From positions 62,001-126,000 of the forward strand of contig JASBNA010000008.1 in NCBI GenBank assembly GCA_038087015.1: 64,000 nt of DNA, given 5' to 3'. The notes under the pieces are model-generated. The model worked only from the letters and a program-made list of their open reading frames with translations, was not told where the DNA came from and made no database searches. This document shows, in pieces, positions 10,492-22,300 of the stretch. How positions within the stretch are numbered: position 1 is the stretch's first letter; every line of letters starts with the position of its first letter. Position numbers and translations under genes: made by a program. This DNA comes from Cerrena zonata (taxonomy: Eukaryota > Basidiomycota > Agaricomycetes > Polyporales > Cerrenaceae).

Positions 10492-12159
10492 CTAAGTTAG
10501 CTCATACACCTTCGCGCGAAGGGAGTTGTAGCCTTCTTCATCATTTTTCTCGAGTTGTTCCAGGGTGCACATGTGATCGTCAAAAATGTTTGCATATGGC
10601 TCCGATGAGAACTTCCTGTCGGCCTTTGGGGGGTAAATGCCGGTCCTCCAATCATGCAAAGCGGAATATACAGCAGTTGTCACAAGAGCTAGGAAGACGG
10701 CAGGAACACGATACACCTAGTCGTCCTCCTCAAAGAAGTTAGTAAGGCGTGAAACGATCGCGCCACGATCACCCCAAAATCCCGGTGTTGCTTTGAAGAC
10801 GTGAATGATAGCCGGGTGCAGGAATGGAAGATCTTCATCGTGTCTGAGATTCTGAGCAAGAGATCATCAGCTATAGGTTCAGGAGTGAGATTATATCCAT
10901 ACATTGTTGGGGTCTGGACGGTAAATCAAAGGGAAGTTTTCGTTACGGTTGCAGAGCTGGGCAACACGCGCGCTGCATGCCTCCGGATTACTGGTATTCA
11001 ATTGATACATGCCGATGATAACGGATGCCGCCGTCTCGTTGAGTTTTGAGCGAATCGAAATGAAACGAGTCTCGAGCTGTCCATACTATTAAAACCAGAG
11101 ACAGCGGCTCTCAGATATAGGGTTTACTCACAATTTTCGCCAACACTTTGGCATAATCTTTGTCCAATTTCAACCGACGTTCGATCTCCAAGTACTCAAG
11201 TGACTTCGCAGCATCAACCAAGGTCCTGAGACTGAATTTATCCTTCTCCAGGATATTAGGCCAGGGGTTTTCGAAGAGTAGAACCGCAGTGAGAAGGTCA
11301 ATTGCAGTGTCTAGAACACGATGTGCATATCGTTCTGGGATGTTATTTGCAGCTTCTGCCCAGCTTTTTCTGGCCAGTTGATATCGGTCCACTCCGGCCA
11401 TTGAGGATCTCGTCTGAGTTTGGCGGAAACGGTTGGGGCATCGTTGATCTAAAATGATCATGTAAGATATGACCACAAGACAATGATCAAGTATTGTACA
11501 TACCTGGGACGAGCCCCTTGTACTCAACCTCTCAGACTCGTCTCCCTCCGATCCTTCCATTGCAATATCGCCCTCCGATGTAACTATGTGGTCTTCAACA
11601 ACATGTTTATTTGCAGCCGTTGATTGCTTAGGCAGGCTATACAGGGTATAAATCCACACAGTAAAGAAGATTAGAAGTGGTCACAACTCACCCGGTTGAT
11701 GACTGTTTGCCCCCCCTTTGGGGTTGAACGTGGGTGACAAGCTGTTTGGCGCTACTGCGACGCTGCTCTACTTCTTCTACCATATCCACATCTGAGTCGA
11801 CCACAGGAATGTAAGGCCGCTAGTGAAACATTCCATTTCAGTCGAATGGTACGTCCATGGAGTAGTGCTTACCTCTGCTTGAAGACGTAATGCTAACTTT
11901 CCCGGTTGAGCAGTAGCCAGGAGTTCCTCCAAAGATCCATCAGATTCGAACTCGTCGCTTTTCTGGCTCTTCGAGTCATCTGGTGGTGGACCTTCGCTAC
12001 CCTCATCGCTTTCTTCCTCTGCAGCTGAGGTCAAACACAACCTGTATGTAGACGATTCAAGTCTTTGGGATATGATAAACTCACCTGTTGCTTTCGCCTT
12101 CTGCATTGATTCAAAATCACGCTCATCACCGCTGTGGGCGGTGGGTGCAGGAGGGTATC
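10492..12159 (-). pseudogene. DUF6532 protein gene, 5' end cut off, with internal lesions
   Basis: Spliced minus-strand exons are 12159..12085, 12024..11873, 11819..11692, 11636..11504, 11448..11132, 11076..10903 and 10851..10492. The N-terminal part is acidic and Ser-rich (EEESDEGSEGPPPDD). The C-terminal part resembles the basidiomycete DUF6532 domain: FENPWPN, RFISIRSKLNETAA, LPFLHPAIIHVFKATPGFWG, then VFLALVTTAVYSALHDW. Its biochemical role is unknown. Three defects are visible. The first exon is missing because the Tnp2 element begins about 40 bp beyond the first remaining exon. An A5 run (11365-11369, T on the plus strand) coincides with a one-base frame change between INWPE and KSWAEAA. 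An in-frame TAG at 10717-10719 follows FFEEDD. A 39-bp intron ending at that TAG would also restore frame, so the stop alone is not decisive. Confidence 0.7.
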
Positions 12160-12318
12160 CTACAATATATCAAAATTGTGATTATGAAGATCGATCAAGG
12201 TGCCAAAAGAGGTCCCACGCACTGGCCACCTCGCAAACTGGTATATGTATGGCCCGGCGTCTGTACTTTTTTCTTCCTTTCTTCCTTCCTCATTCCAACT
12301 TCCAAGTTGGATAACATT

Positions 12319-12500
12319 GGGTTCGCGTCAGGAATCACGCACGTCGGAGGTGTCCTCACGTAGTGTAGATTGCTCGTCGCACACTTTCCTGGTGATCACG
12401 CACGTCGGAGGTGTCCTCACGTAGTGTAGATCGCTCACCATACTTTTCAGCACCGAGACAGGAATCATGCATGGCGGAGGTCTCCTCACGTAGTGTAGAT
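12319..12500 (+). repeat. 61-bp tandem repeat array
   Basis: The array consists of units beginning CACGCACGTCGGAGG and including CCTCACGTAGTGTAGAT. There are two good units plus a diverged third here. The same array occurs at 25311-25481 and 41371-41550, and with one extra full 61-bp unit at 59520-59755 in the inverted Tnp2 copy. It is the only size difference I see between the two Tnp2 elements. Confidence 0.9.
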
Positions 12501-13721
12501 TGTTTAGAACGGTGACTATCTCCAGCTATATATGTAACTGCTTGACCTGAAATGACGCGTAGGAGGAGAATGCTCCCCTAATCAATACCTCGACTGTGGA
12601 GAACGTATCCGATAACATTCCTCCGCCCCGTCTCTCGTCCATCTAATTTTTATGACTCCGTCCGACCCCCAGTAAACATCGCTCGGTGTCTCCACGCGTC
12701 TCCGCTTCTTTCCTTTCCTCTTTTCCATCCTCGGTATTGCCCGGTATGTTTCTGTGTGTATGTATGTATGTATGTCTATGTCGTTTGTATACCAGTCGGA
12801 TCCCTTTTTGAGAGTACAAGAAGAACATGCGTTGACTTTCGTCGTCGCGGTCCTTCCGTTGAGAGAATACGATGCTCCTTACGTCTTAAGGTTTGGGAAC
12901 CATATCGGACGTCAAACCGTTTCTCTGGGAGATTAATCGAGGATGGTATTGTTATTTGTCTGGACGAGGCTACACGCTGACTACATTCCTTTTGTCTTAA
13001 GGTTTAGGAACCACCGATATGATATCGCGAGCGAGAATTACAGTGTGGAGTGGACGTCAACGTTTCAACCCGTTACCACCCAGCACACGTCGATTGTTGT
13101 TCCATAGCGGTGGCCCAACCTCCTTATCGCCGTCTCCCTTGTGGTTTGTACAACAACTGCCCGTTTTTCCAGTCGGGATATCCATGGTGCGTCCACACTG
13201 GCATTCGTCATTCTTCTGTACCCAACTCATGCACACAAAGCTGTCAACGTCAACTTAGTTCTATCCAGCATATGGACCGTACGGTTGTACGCAATACTTT
13301 CCGCCGTCAGCGTTGTCAGGTTTCTGATCCACGAACGGTCGCCCTTGTCCTCTGACCGACGTGTTCGCGTCAACACCAACCGTTCCCTAACTGTTCGGTT
13401 TGTATCTTGTAGGCTTCGAATGTATAACCCACAAGCACTTCAAACCTCCTCATCCGATGGTGTAGGAGCCCTTGGGTATGTGGCTATACATCGCGACGAG
13501 AATAACGAATGTACTTGTTGTTGAATTTATAGATGAAGGAGTAATATGCTCTGATTCCGTGTAGAGTCTTGTATTCTTGAAAATCACGCTTTGTTGTCTG
13601 CTAAGTATTTAGTCCTATCATGAAACTCAGCTCAGTATTGTTGTACTCATATACACCCTCCCCCGTTTTCCAGGCGATCACGCACTATAAGGACCACATA
13701 CCGAACCCCTGATGCACCATT

Positions 13722-16700
13722 ATGTCTTCGACCGATCGACCGTGCTATTGTGATGCGAATGGCTGCAGCGGAGCCATCGTGTCTTACAATGAATTCCGGC
13801 AGCATGCACGAACAGACAAGGTACAGTGTTGCCGAAATGATTCCTCAGTGCTTTTCCCATTCTGATTTCCCTCAGACGTTCGAAATGCAACGTCTGGCCG
13901 ATCAAGCCTCACAAATCGTTACGGAGAAAGTATTCGAACTTGTCATGACGAGTGACCCTGACATTTCCGATCACTCAGTCCCTATCCAGTGTGGCGAACA
14001 AACACCTAATCATTCACCGACCCAAATCTATGAACAATTGTTTCATCTCGACAACGAGATAAACAGTCGCGTTCTTCGTGCTCTCGCACAAATGGTAGGG
14101 GCACAAAAACTCCCGGTTGCTTGCTCTGAATCGGTGGCCCTGGTAGCAGCTATTCGTGAAACACGTCGCTGGATCTATGCTCAATCCGGACAGCTGGAAC
14201 GTATGACAATCGATTCAGACGCAGTGGCATTACTCAAGACATCGATGTTGGAACGTATGCCGGAAATACTATCCCGGTTGGACAATATTATTAGGACACT
14301 TGAGCAACCCAATGGGTTGTTACCACCCAATTTCGAAGGAAACATTTTTCGTACCGGTAAGTTTCATTCCCTTTGCCTTTCAAGTTTTATTTCCTCATGG
14401 TTGTTAGATGAGTACTTCGAGCACCCACTAGACCACGTCAACCCCGTAATCGTAATCCTTTTGTACCTTGTACTGGTGCTCAGCGTTCTGGGACGACTTG
14501 CTGATTCATGGTGTAACTTCACGTTGAAGTTGCTGCATTTCCTAATCCGAGGACTTGTTGTTGATTACAAGACGCCGATTGCCGATACCATCGTCCAACA
14601 GTTCCCTCGAGATATCCGAGGTGTTCGTATCATCTTCAATCTGGAGGCCAAAACAATCATCTACGCGACTTGCCCTAAATGTTGTTGTACCTACGAACCA
14701 TCCATCCAAGATGGGATTCCTGTGTATCCGTCCCGCTGTGACTACCGTCCATTCCCATCCAGCGAGCCTTGTCGCACTCGGCTTACCACTTCGCGCGTCC
14801 ATAATCGTAAAAGTATTCGTTCCCCTATTCGGCCGTTTGTAACGCAGTGTCCCGAATCCTTTATTGCTGCAATGTTAAGCCGTCCCGGTATAGAGGATGC
14901 CTTATCGATGGGAGCGAGGCTGTATCGCTCGGGACATATTATGACGGATATCACTCATGGATCACGAGTACAGAAATTGCCAGGTCCTGACGGTAAACCC
15001 TTTCTTGAAGCTCCTGGCACAGAACTTCGTCTCATGTGGACGTACTCGCAAGATTGGTTCAACCCCTTCTACAACAAAGCTGCTGGCAAGTCGGCATCTG
15101 TTGGCTCTATAACACTGGCATGCATCTTTCTACCCCCTAGTCTTCGTTACAGACCGGAATACCTTTACCTTGCCGGGGTCGTTCCTGGGCCTCGAGAACC
15201 CGACATCGATCAAATTACTCACTTCACTACGCCCATCCTCAGGAAGTTCTTGCGAATGTGGCGTGATGGGACATGGTTCACGCGAACGGCCAACTATCCT
15301 CGAGGACGCTTTTCTCGCTCTGCAATTGCTGCAGTGGTGAGTGATCTTCCTGGGGCTCGGAAGATCTCAGGACAAGCCCACCACAAGATGCGGTTGTTTT
15401 GCGCTCTATGCCTCCTCCCTAGAGATGACATCAACAATCTCCAGTGGACCTTATGGAAGCGGCGTTGTTGGTCAGATATATTGAAAGCCGGGTACGAATA
15501 CCGAGACGCACCTGATCAACAAACGCGCAAACAAATATTCCAAAAACATGGTGTACGATGGTCAGCATTCATGGAACTTCCCTATTGGAACAATATCATC
15601 TCTGTCGTCGTCGAGGGTATGCACAATTTTTTTCTAGGCCTCACTCAACATCATGTCCGCACCGTTATCGGTGTCGACGCCATCGATCCTGGTTCAAGAG
15701 AACCCCCTCGAATCAACGAGATCGCCCTTGGTAAAGCTCGGCAGCAGTTAGCGGAAGGAAGGTTGTCGAACAAATTGCTGGCTAAGCTAAATATCCCCAC
15801 TCTACTTGTGCTTCATAGAGACCTGTGTCTACCTTTGCCTGGAAATTTTTCGCCTTCGAGCAAAGGAAGCAAGAAGTATCTCATCTCCTCTATACTGGTA
15901 AGTATGTATAGCACACCATTTTCCCATGTGAAATAACTCCTTGCGTAGATGAAGTGTTCTACTCCTACTTCTAACTCGACATCTCCCGATAACTCAGACT
16001 CCACTTATGGAATCGTAGGCGAGGGTATTGTTGATGAAATCTTGGAAGAAGCAAGTCGTCCCTCACCTAAGATCGCATTGCTCACGTTGAAGGAGCTTCA
16101 CCGTATACAATTGGATATATGCAATACTCAACGTCCAACATGGCACGAGGGTCCCCCTGAAAATTTAGGTGACAGGGGTCATGGGAAGTTGAAGGCCGAT
16201 CAATGGAGATCTTGTCTCGAATTCGATTTACCCGTGTCCCTCGCATACCTCCTACATGAAGCCTATCAAGAAGAGCGCATAGACGATGCCTCCCGGCTCG
16301 AAAAGGTGCTCAATAGCACCATGCTTCTTGCAATTGCACTCGAATGGGCCACATCCCATAGGACTTCTGAAGCGCATGCCACCACCTACGCAAACTACAT
16401 GTACAAATACTTGGAAAGTATCCGGGCACTTCGTCCCGATCTCGACCTACTTCCGAATCATCATAATGCTCTTCACATACCTGGCTTTCTTCTCTTGTTT
16501 GGACCGATGCATGGCTGGTGGATGTTTGTCTTCGAAAGGGTCAATGGAATCTTGCAAAGTACGCCCACAAATAGCAAATTAGGTAAGAGTCTCTCCCCGT
16601 TCGGGATATAAGTTGAACTCACAGGTGCATAGGACAACTTGAGAAAACCTTTCTCGAATCGTTTTGTGCTGCAGGCAGAATTAAAGCCTTTTCCTGCCGA

Positions 16701-17405
16701 ATGGGTTCTTCTGCTACCCTGAAGCAGTGCTCCATCCTGTTATCAGAATGTCTTGACACTGATGCTCGCGGAACTCTCCAATCCGATATCCGCCGTTTTC
16801 TTCCAATGGAACCAACCACTTCCAAAAATCCTCAGATCTCTATACTGGAAACTGATATCTACGATCTCCTCCAGCATAATGTCGATCACTTGAAACAAGA
16901 GCTTCCAGGCTGGCTTCTGTCAAAATATGCCACCATACACGCCCGACACGAAGTCAACGGCCTGCTTTTCACAAACTACTATACTACCATGCGTAACAGC
17001 GTCATCTTCTACCAAGCTTCCTCAGGCTCTACTGTGCAGCCAGGAATCATCCGTGAAATATTCACAACCCATGCGCAAGATGGCATGCAATGGACCTTCC
17101 TTGCTGTACATCCTTATTTGTCTTACGTCGATGAACACGAGGTATTTTCTAAATGGACCGACTTTGGAGCCTCGATCTGGTCAAGTGAACACAGCTCTAG
17201 TATCGACATAGTTCCCATTGCGACCCGGAGAATATGTCATGCGATACGGAGGCGATGGAAGGGAGATCTCCAGGTTCTGAAGGGCTTGAGTCGAGTAAGC
17301 TGGGATCATCAATTTAACCATCTTGCGATCGTTGCTCATGCAATTGTAGGATCTCTGATCAAGCGGCTCAGCTATTTATTATCTCGCTCCGGTTTGAACT
17401 TCTGA
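13722..17405 (+). CDS. Tnp2-family (CACTA-like) transposase, copy 1
   Basis: The model joins 13722..13820, 13876..14356, 14408..15897, 15949..16582 and 16633..17405, giving about 1158 aa with every intron 50-55 bp. Start at 13722 rather than 13750 restores a typical N-terminal metal-binding module (C8, C10, C15, H28: CYCDANGCSG, EFRQHARTD). A hydrophobic stretch near residue 205 is followed by the CPKCCCTYEP zinc-binding motif (about 282) and the conserved core of basidiomycete Tnp2 proteins: WTYSQDWFNPF (about 406), YLAGVVPGPREP, VVSDLPGARK (about 503), KHGVRWSAFMELPYW and EGMHNFFLGL (about 595). It should catalyse cut-and-paste DNA transposition in the nucleus. The last possible intron (GTAAGC at about 17296) leaves the C-terminal end uncertain. 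No stop or frameshift is visible, and an identical frame exists in the inverted copy, so it may be active. Confidence 0.88.
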
Positions 17406-17449
17406 TACGTGTCTTTGTGACAGCAAATGATTATTGTTTTAGGACGCAT

Positions 17450-17953
17450 GCTTGCTTTGAAATAGCATCGGTTGATCAAACACGGCTCAGCCCAGTGTCA
17501 TATCGGTAATCACTTTGTCTTCTTTAGACCTAAAGCTTATCATCGACAGCTTGAAGGAGGTCCGTTTTATACCTGTTTGCCACCATAACTTACTGCTCGA
17601 TATAGCAACCCCACGTTGGACATATTCTTAGATTCGTTCGGGCAATTCTACAACAGACAACTCAGAACGAGGAGTATACCTAGCTATGCAATTACTGTCT
17701 CGATAATTGAACTGACGCGTAGGGTCATCGTAAAGAAGAGGAAGAGGATGCTCTTTCAACCAAAACGGGCCAATACCTCATGACTTGACAACAATCCGTC
17801 TTCCAACCCTCTGCCTCGTATTTCGTCCGTTTTCATGACTCCACTCGGCCCTCGGCCGGTCTTCATAAAATGCCGATCACATGCGAGCTACGTTAGTTTC
17901 ATGAACAGGTTCTACTATCAGTGTAATGAAATATCCCTAGTTCATTTGACAGA
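17450..17953. repeat. Old dispersed repeat beside the Tnp2 element
   Basis: About 17565-17790 resembles 1510-1740. About 17705-17870 (TTGAACTGACGCGTAGGG, then TTTTCATGACTCC) resembles the head-repeat segment at 12545-12690. It therefore looks like a degenerate older copy of head sequence. No gene is visible. Confidence 0.5.
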
Positions 17954-18815
17954 ATGGCCGGCACTCGTGCCTGCCTGACTTTTCAACACAGTCTGCCAAG
18001 ATCACTACAGGCATCGACGGTTACATGTGAGTTAGAGTATGAAACGACGATAGCTGCCTCACTGAACAAGGACACGGCTATTTGCTTTAGTACACTTATA
18101 ACTACCATTGTCATCACTCCATATCTGTCTCTGACATATGATCAAGCACGCCGCTCAGAGGAAAATGGCATCAAACATGCTCTTTGGAAGCAAAAAGGGA
18201 AGGACCGGGTTGAGAGATATCAGCTGCTTTTTGGTGCTTATGAGAATATATGCTCAGTTAATTCTCGAACGTGGGTAGTTTTAATTCTGCACTCATATGT
18301 AAAGTTTATAAGGATTATGTTTGATAGATACCTGCATCAAGAGAAGTCATACGTTCACGAAATTCCCTCTCGATGTAGTTCCAGGCACACTACCCACACC
18401 CGAAGAAGGAAGGTCCTGGCTGTCCGGAATCCTGGCTTTCTTAATCCTATACCGACTTCGCGTTCATGACTGCCGAGTTCACCTGAGTCCATCCACGAAA
18501 ACCCCTCCTAAAAAGCCACCAGCTGCGGCCATCTACGAAACCTTCTTCAATGTCTCACCAACCTCTTCATGTGCCGATCTTCTCTCTAGAAGTTGGTATT
18601 CGACCTCAACGTCTTCTCTCAGTAACGTGTCTACAGCCGTCCTTATCGGTTCTACAATTATTGGAGAGCAGTCACTCTGGAGTGGAAGGGGAGGACAGCG
18701 CGCCGGTCGACATAGTATGATGTACGTCTTTCGAGCTCTTTTTGTTTGCCCCTTCACTCGCTCCCTACCTTTATGTTCCCCTTTACGTCTACACGGTCCT
18801 TTACTTCCTATCTGA
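17954..18815 (+). other. Coding-like region, product unrecognised
   Basis: Two plus-strand open stretches may be exons of one gene. One holds EENGIKHALWKQKGKDRVER. The other holds TKFPLDVVPGTLPTPEEG followed by hydrophobic WLSGILAFLILYRL. I cannot join them confidently or name a domain. The first 60 bp resemble 34880-34990, next to a decayed F-box-like relic. The region overlaps a minus-strand frame at 18533-19141, so at most one of the two is likely real over the overlap. Confidence 0.25.
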
Positions 18816-19141
18816 AGTAGCCAAATGTGTACGAATGCCTCATAGAGCGCAAGATGCATCTTCGAGCACATTGGCGAGCTGATCAGTAAGCTTACTCGTA
18901 TTGTACATAGCACTCCCTCACAGAGACTCGCTGGGATAACCTTACTGTACCATATCAAGCCCTCGAACGAATCGGCGTACTCGTTGATCTGCATCTTACT
19001 CTCACATGACGCATCAAGCTCGCAAGCAGGAGAACTCATCGAGACAATTGAGTGTCGTACTATTTGTATGGCTTTCTCAAACTCTTGTATATTATTGCAA
19101 GTTTCGAGTATCAGACAAGACGTCTCCCATCTTTTCCTCAA
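18533..19141 (-). CDS. Hypothetical protein, 202 aa
   Basis: This is a long uninterrupted minus-strand frame beginning MRKRWETSCLILETCN. The middle is basic (RRKGEHKGRERVKGQTKRAR) and may instead be an intron region. The C-terminal segment (IRTAVDTLLREDVEVEYQLL, then ERRSAHEEVGETLKKVS) is charged and helix-prone like a coiled coil. No domain is recognised. A splice acceptor CACTCCAG just before the C-terminal segment suggests the true gene may be spliced. Confidence is low because the overlapping plus strand is also open. Confidence 0.3.
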   Translation of the reverse strand: MRKRWETSCLILETCNNIQEFEKAIQIVRHSIVSMSSPACELDASCESKMQINEYADSFEGLIWYSKVIPASLCEGVLCTIRVSLLISSPMCSKMHLALYEAFVHIWLLQIGSKGPCRRKGEHKGRERVKGQTKRARKTYIILCRPARCPPLPLQSDCSPIIVEPIRTAVDTLLREDVEVEYQLLERRSAHEEVGETLKKVS

Positions 19142-19196
19142 GCTGGAAACACTGTCAGCGATCTCAACTGACCTCTCGTACTGGTCTTCCTAGAAG

Positions 19197-19385
19197 CGGT
19201 TGCAACCGTCGATAAGGGGGGGTTTAAGTATCGGGCAGAACGTCTCGTACGAGAGGGCTACAGTCGTATGGGCTATATAGTGTCCAGTGATTGCTTTTCG
19301 CGGTAAGTACAAAAATTTCATATTTTCAAGTTCAGAGCCGATCAGTATCTTATCTTATCGTCGAACTGGTTATTGACCGGGTGGT
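19197..19385 (+). repeat. TATGGG-TIR element fragment fused to GATA-rich motif
   Basis: It contains GTCGATAAGGGGGGGTTTAAG, then TATGGGCTATATAGTGTCCA, TTTTCGCGGTAAGTAC and finally the TATCTTATCTTATCG/TTATTGACCGGG motif. It is near-identical to 415-531 over the shared part and resembles 3897-4020. Only one terminus is present. Confidence 0.75.
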
Positions 19386-22300
19386 CCCACGCTCTGATCA
19401 CCCCATTGTTGAACTGTTCACTTGGAGACTGGCCCGAAATGAATGGGAAAGTAAAGGAAGAAAGGTGGTTGATGTGCCCAAGTGGAAGTGAGGTTTTACC
19501 CGTAATTTGCTGAGAAGCCTTGGGAAAGATGGCTGACTGCCAGGATCACGAACCAGAGGTATTGCCGATCGTAACGTGGTTATCCATTACGATGGATTAA
19601 AAGTCAAAGATGATGATACAGTAGTGGTCGGAGTTCCCCTACATAGCGTCCGTCGCGAGAAGGCCCACTAGACTCAACGCCGACAAGCTAGAAATGTTTT
19701 GTAATTCTTCTTTAGTGTCAAAATGGCGACCGGGCGTAGCTAGGAATAAAGCTGATCATGATATCCGATGGAGCGTATCCACCCAGAGCCAAACCTCATT
19801 GCTGGAAGAATCATCGCATCTACAGCCTGAGAAGCGTTGGGCACTGGTACAGATTGAGAACGGTCGGGATTACCTTGAAGCTTACAGCTTGTCGTTGATC
19901 ATGATGAACCGATGACGACTTGGTTGATCCCAGCGGCTTCAAGATTCGGTAAAGCTGAACGTCGTCTAATGGATCGTGTAAGCTACTCGGGTGCTGCCAG
20001 ACGGCTTCACAAACACATAACGGTATTTGTATGATGTATCTGCAATGAGGTTTGTGTGCGTACGGCAAGTACTGATGGTCTTGGGAATAGAGTCTGTCAT
20101 CGGTTAGCAGAAATACGACATGTTTTCGGTTCGCTTCCGGATGTTCCTATAGTACGTACGATCAGTTGGAGAACACCAAGAAACACGTACGGTAGACAAA
20201 TCGATGACGGCCTCGCCACAAGCTTGTGAGCCACATCCTGAGAACGCAAACTGAAAAGTCGGACCCGATGATGATGACTGTTGGAGTAAAGAACAACCCT
20301 CAAAGAACGGATTCGGACGTACGCGAGGGTTATTATTATATTATTATCATACACAATCGGTCTCTCTTCCCAGCGTGAATAACATGAGAACGTGAGACGA
20401 TCAGCTGTACATGTGAGACATTTTGACTATCCATGTACGCGATGCTCGCCGAACGTGCCATCCAGAGGGTCTATCGATGCACTAGAGAACCATGAAGATA
20501 CGAACAGCTGAGAAGCTGGTGAGCACAAGTCAGAAGTCATGTGTGGCTCTAAGTGAGAACCGACGGACTTCCTCTTCCAGCTTGAAAGCTTGAGAGTTTA
20601 GAGCTGTTTACCCTATCTCATTCCATTACCTCCAGGCCTCGATACCCTATGCTTACTCGTTTTTGAACCATACCCAGACCGCCGAGTGCCAGAATTAGGT
20701 CTTGGTAGAATATTCGGAACCACGCTCTTGCTCTCTAGACCTTTTGCGTTCTTTTCGAGCGCGGTACATACACACGCTCTCCCTCGCGCCCTTGCGCTGG
20801 TAATGCGCTCTTTTGATTCTTCTTCTTGGTCTGGACGTTTTGATCAGCTTATGATCAAGGGACCCTTTGGGCATGATACTTATGGGAGGGAGTCGATGAT
20901 GCATATATGGAGAGAGACGGAAAGAGAAATGAGTTGGAACCCACGGTGACGGGTGTGGCACAGTTACATGTATGGACACGATCCTCTAAACCTATTTTAC
21001 TTACCACCCTAGACCTTAAGCCGTAGTATAACGCTAGAACGCCAGAACACACTACAACCCGCGTTGGGACCGTCACGGTGATGACGAAACTATACGTTGA
21101 AACCACAGTCCGATGCTCGCGACTATTCGGAATGCTATCTTGTTCTTCCCACTCTATTATTTTTGGGAGTCGCGAGTCTCAGTCTTCATCGCATTGATCA
21201 ACTCGGGTCATGATCAAGAAGCCTCCCCCTCACAACCTTGTTCTACCTATTCTCGCGATTAGTCGTCTCGCCGCCCGCCATGAATACGAGTAACCAAAAT
21301 AACACCCAATTTCCTACTATGAACTGAACATATGATCCGTACAGGCCGTGCTTGAGAAAAAACCCTCAGGGCAGCGTTAAAAAAGGAGCGCAAGCAAATT
21401 CATAACAAGCCCAAGGGCATGTGTATAGTGGGTGAGTGGTGGTGTTAACTGTAGTAAAAATACACATTCATGTTTACGTTGTCGAAAGGGTGGCTTCTCC
21501 GCATGGTCCATCATGATCGGGTGGCATACCCCCGAGGAGAATATTTCTCATCGTAGTTAACCGAGGAAACCAACAACTCAGGGCCTGCAGCTTAAAGCGA
21601 AAACGCACCATTCATAAACCTTGAGAAAAAAACCCGGTTTATTTATTTTCTTGTCGACTGTCACCCACAGTCGAGGAACGTGAACATGGTGCGTGTTGTT
21701 GGTCCGTGAATCAAATATATATTTAAATATGTGAACCCAGCTCGCCTTCTCACTAAAGAAATCCGCATGGCTGCAAGAGGTGGGTATTGTGGCGGAAAAG
21801 GGAGGAGGATCAATTCCCTGGTGAATTATTTAGTGTGCATATGTAGAAGAGGTGGCGCCGCACAGTGGCAAGCCCGGAGCTTGAGAAGATCTCGAGTTGG
21901 CTGAATGGTCGGTCACTGATTCATGATGGCCTGCAGGTAGAATACCGTGGACCATAATGGCATTAATTGTACGCATGGCAGAACCAGGTGGCTCGCCAAC
22001 CTTGTCGCTTGTCAATAAGAAGAACCAAGAATATGTAGCAGCAACGGTAAGCGTGATCGATAGTCCCAGGACTTGTGACCATGGGCCATGATTACTGTAA
22101 ACCTTCTTGCTTCTCCCTTTTTGCCGCGACGCACCCGATTCGGGAGCCAACAGAGGCGAGCTTCAAGAACACGAGCCTGAGCGAGATGTGTCAGTATGTC
22201 ACTGTCCTGCCGGACGTCATCACACACTGGCAAAACACGGGTGAGAAAGGATGTTTTTCCTTTTCTCAGGCTGGCCTCGAGGAGTTCAAATTGCCAATGC

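Larger units (their letters stand above)
12198..17449 (+). mobile_element. Tnp2 (CACTA-like) DNA transposon, copy 1
   Basis: This is a unit of about 5.25 kb repeated in inverted orientation at 54567-59877. The copies match from GGTGCCAAAAGAGG at the left to TTTTAGGACGCAT at the right, and all reading frames inside are identical. The first 1 kb is the head repeat found elsewhere; the transposase follows from 13722. Obvious terminal inverted repeats and target duplications are not seen, so the left end may be truncated or the element may use short ends I cannot define. It interrupts the 5' part of the DUF6532 gene. Confidence 0.85.

Noticed and set aside
10717..10719. The TAG in the DUF6532 gene as certain proof of a dead gene.
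   Set aside because: A 39-bp GT-AG stretch ending exactly at this TAG could be spliced out in frame, so the stop is only one of several signs.
14542..14802. Frames antisense to the transposase (also mirrored at 57214-57474).
   Set aside because: They are shadows of the strongly coding plus-strand frame.
12198..17449. Classical CACTA termini (CACTA...TAGTG) on the Tnp2 element.
   Set aside because: I looked at both ends of both copies and did not find matching inverted ends, so only the shared boundaries are reported.
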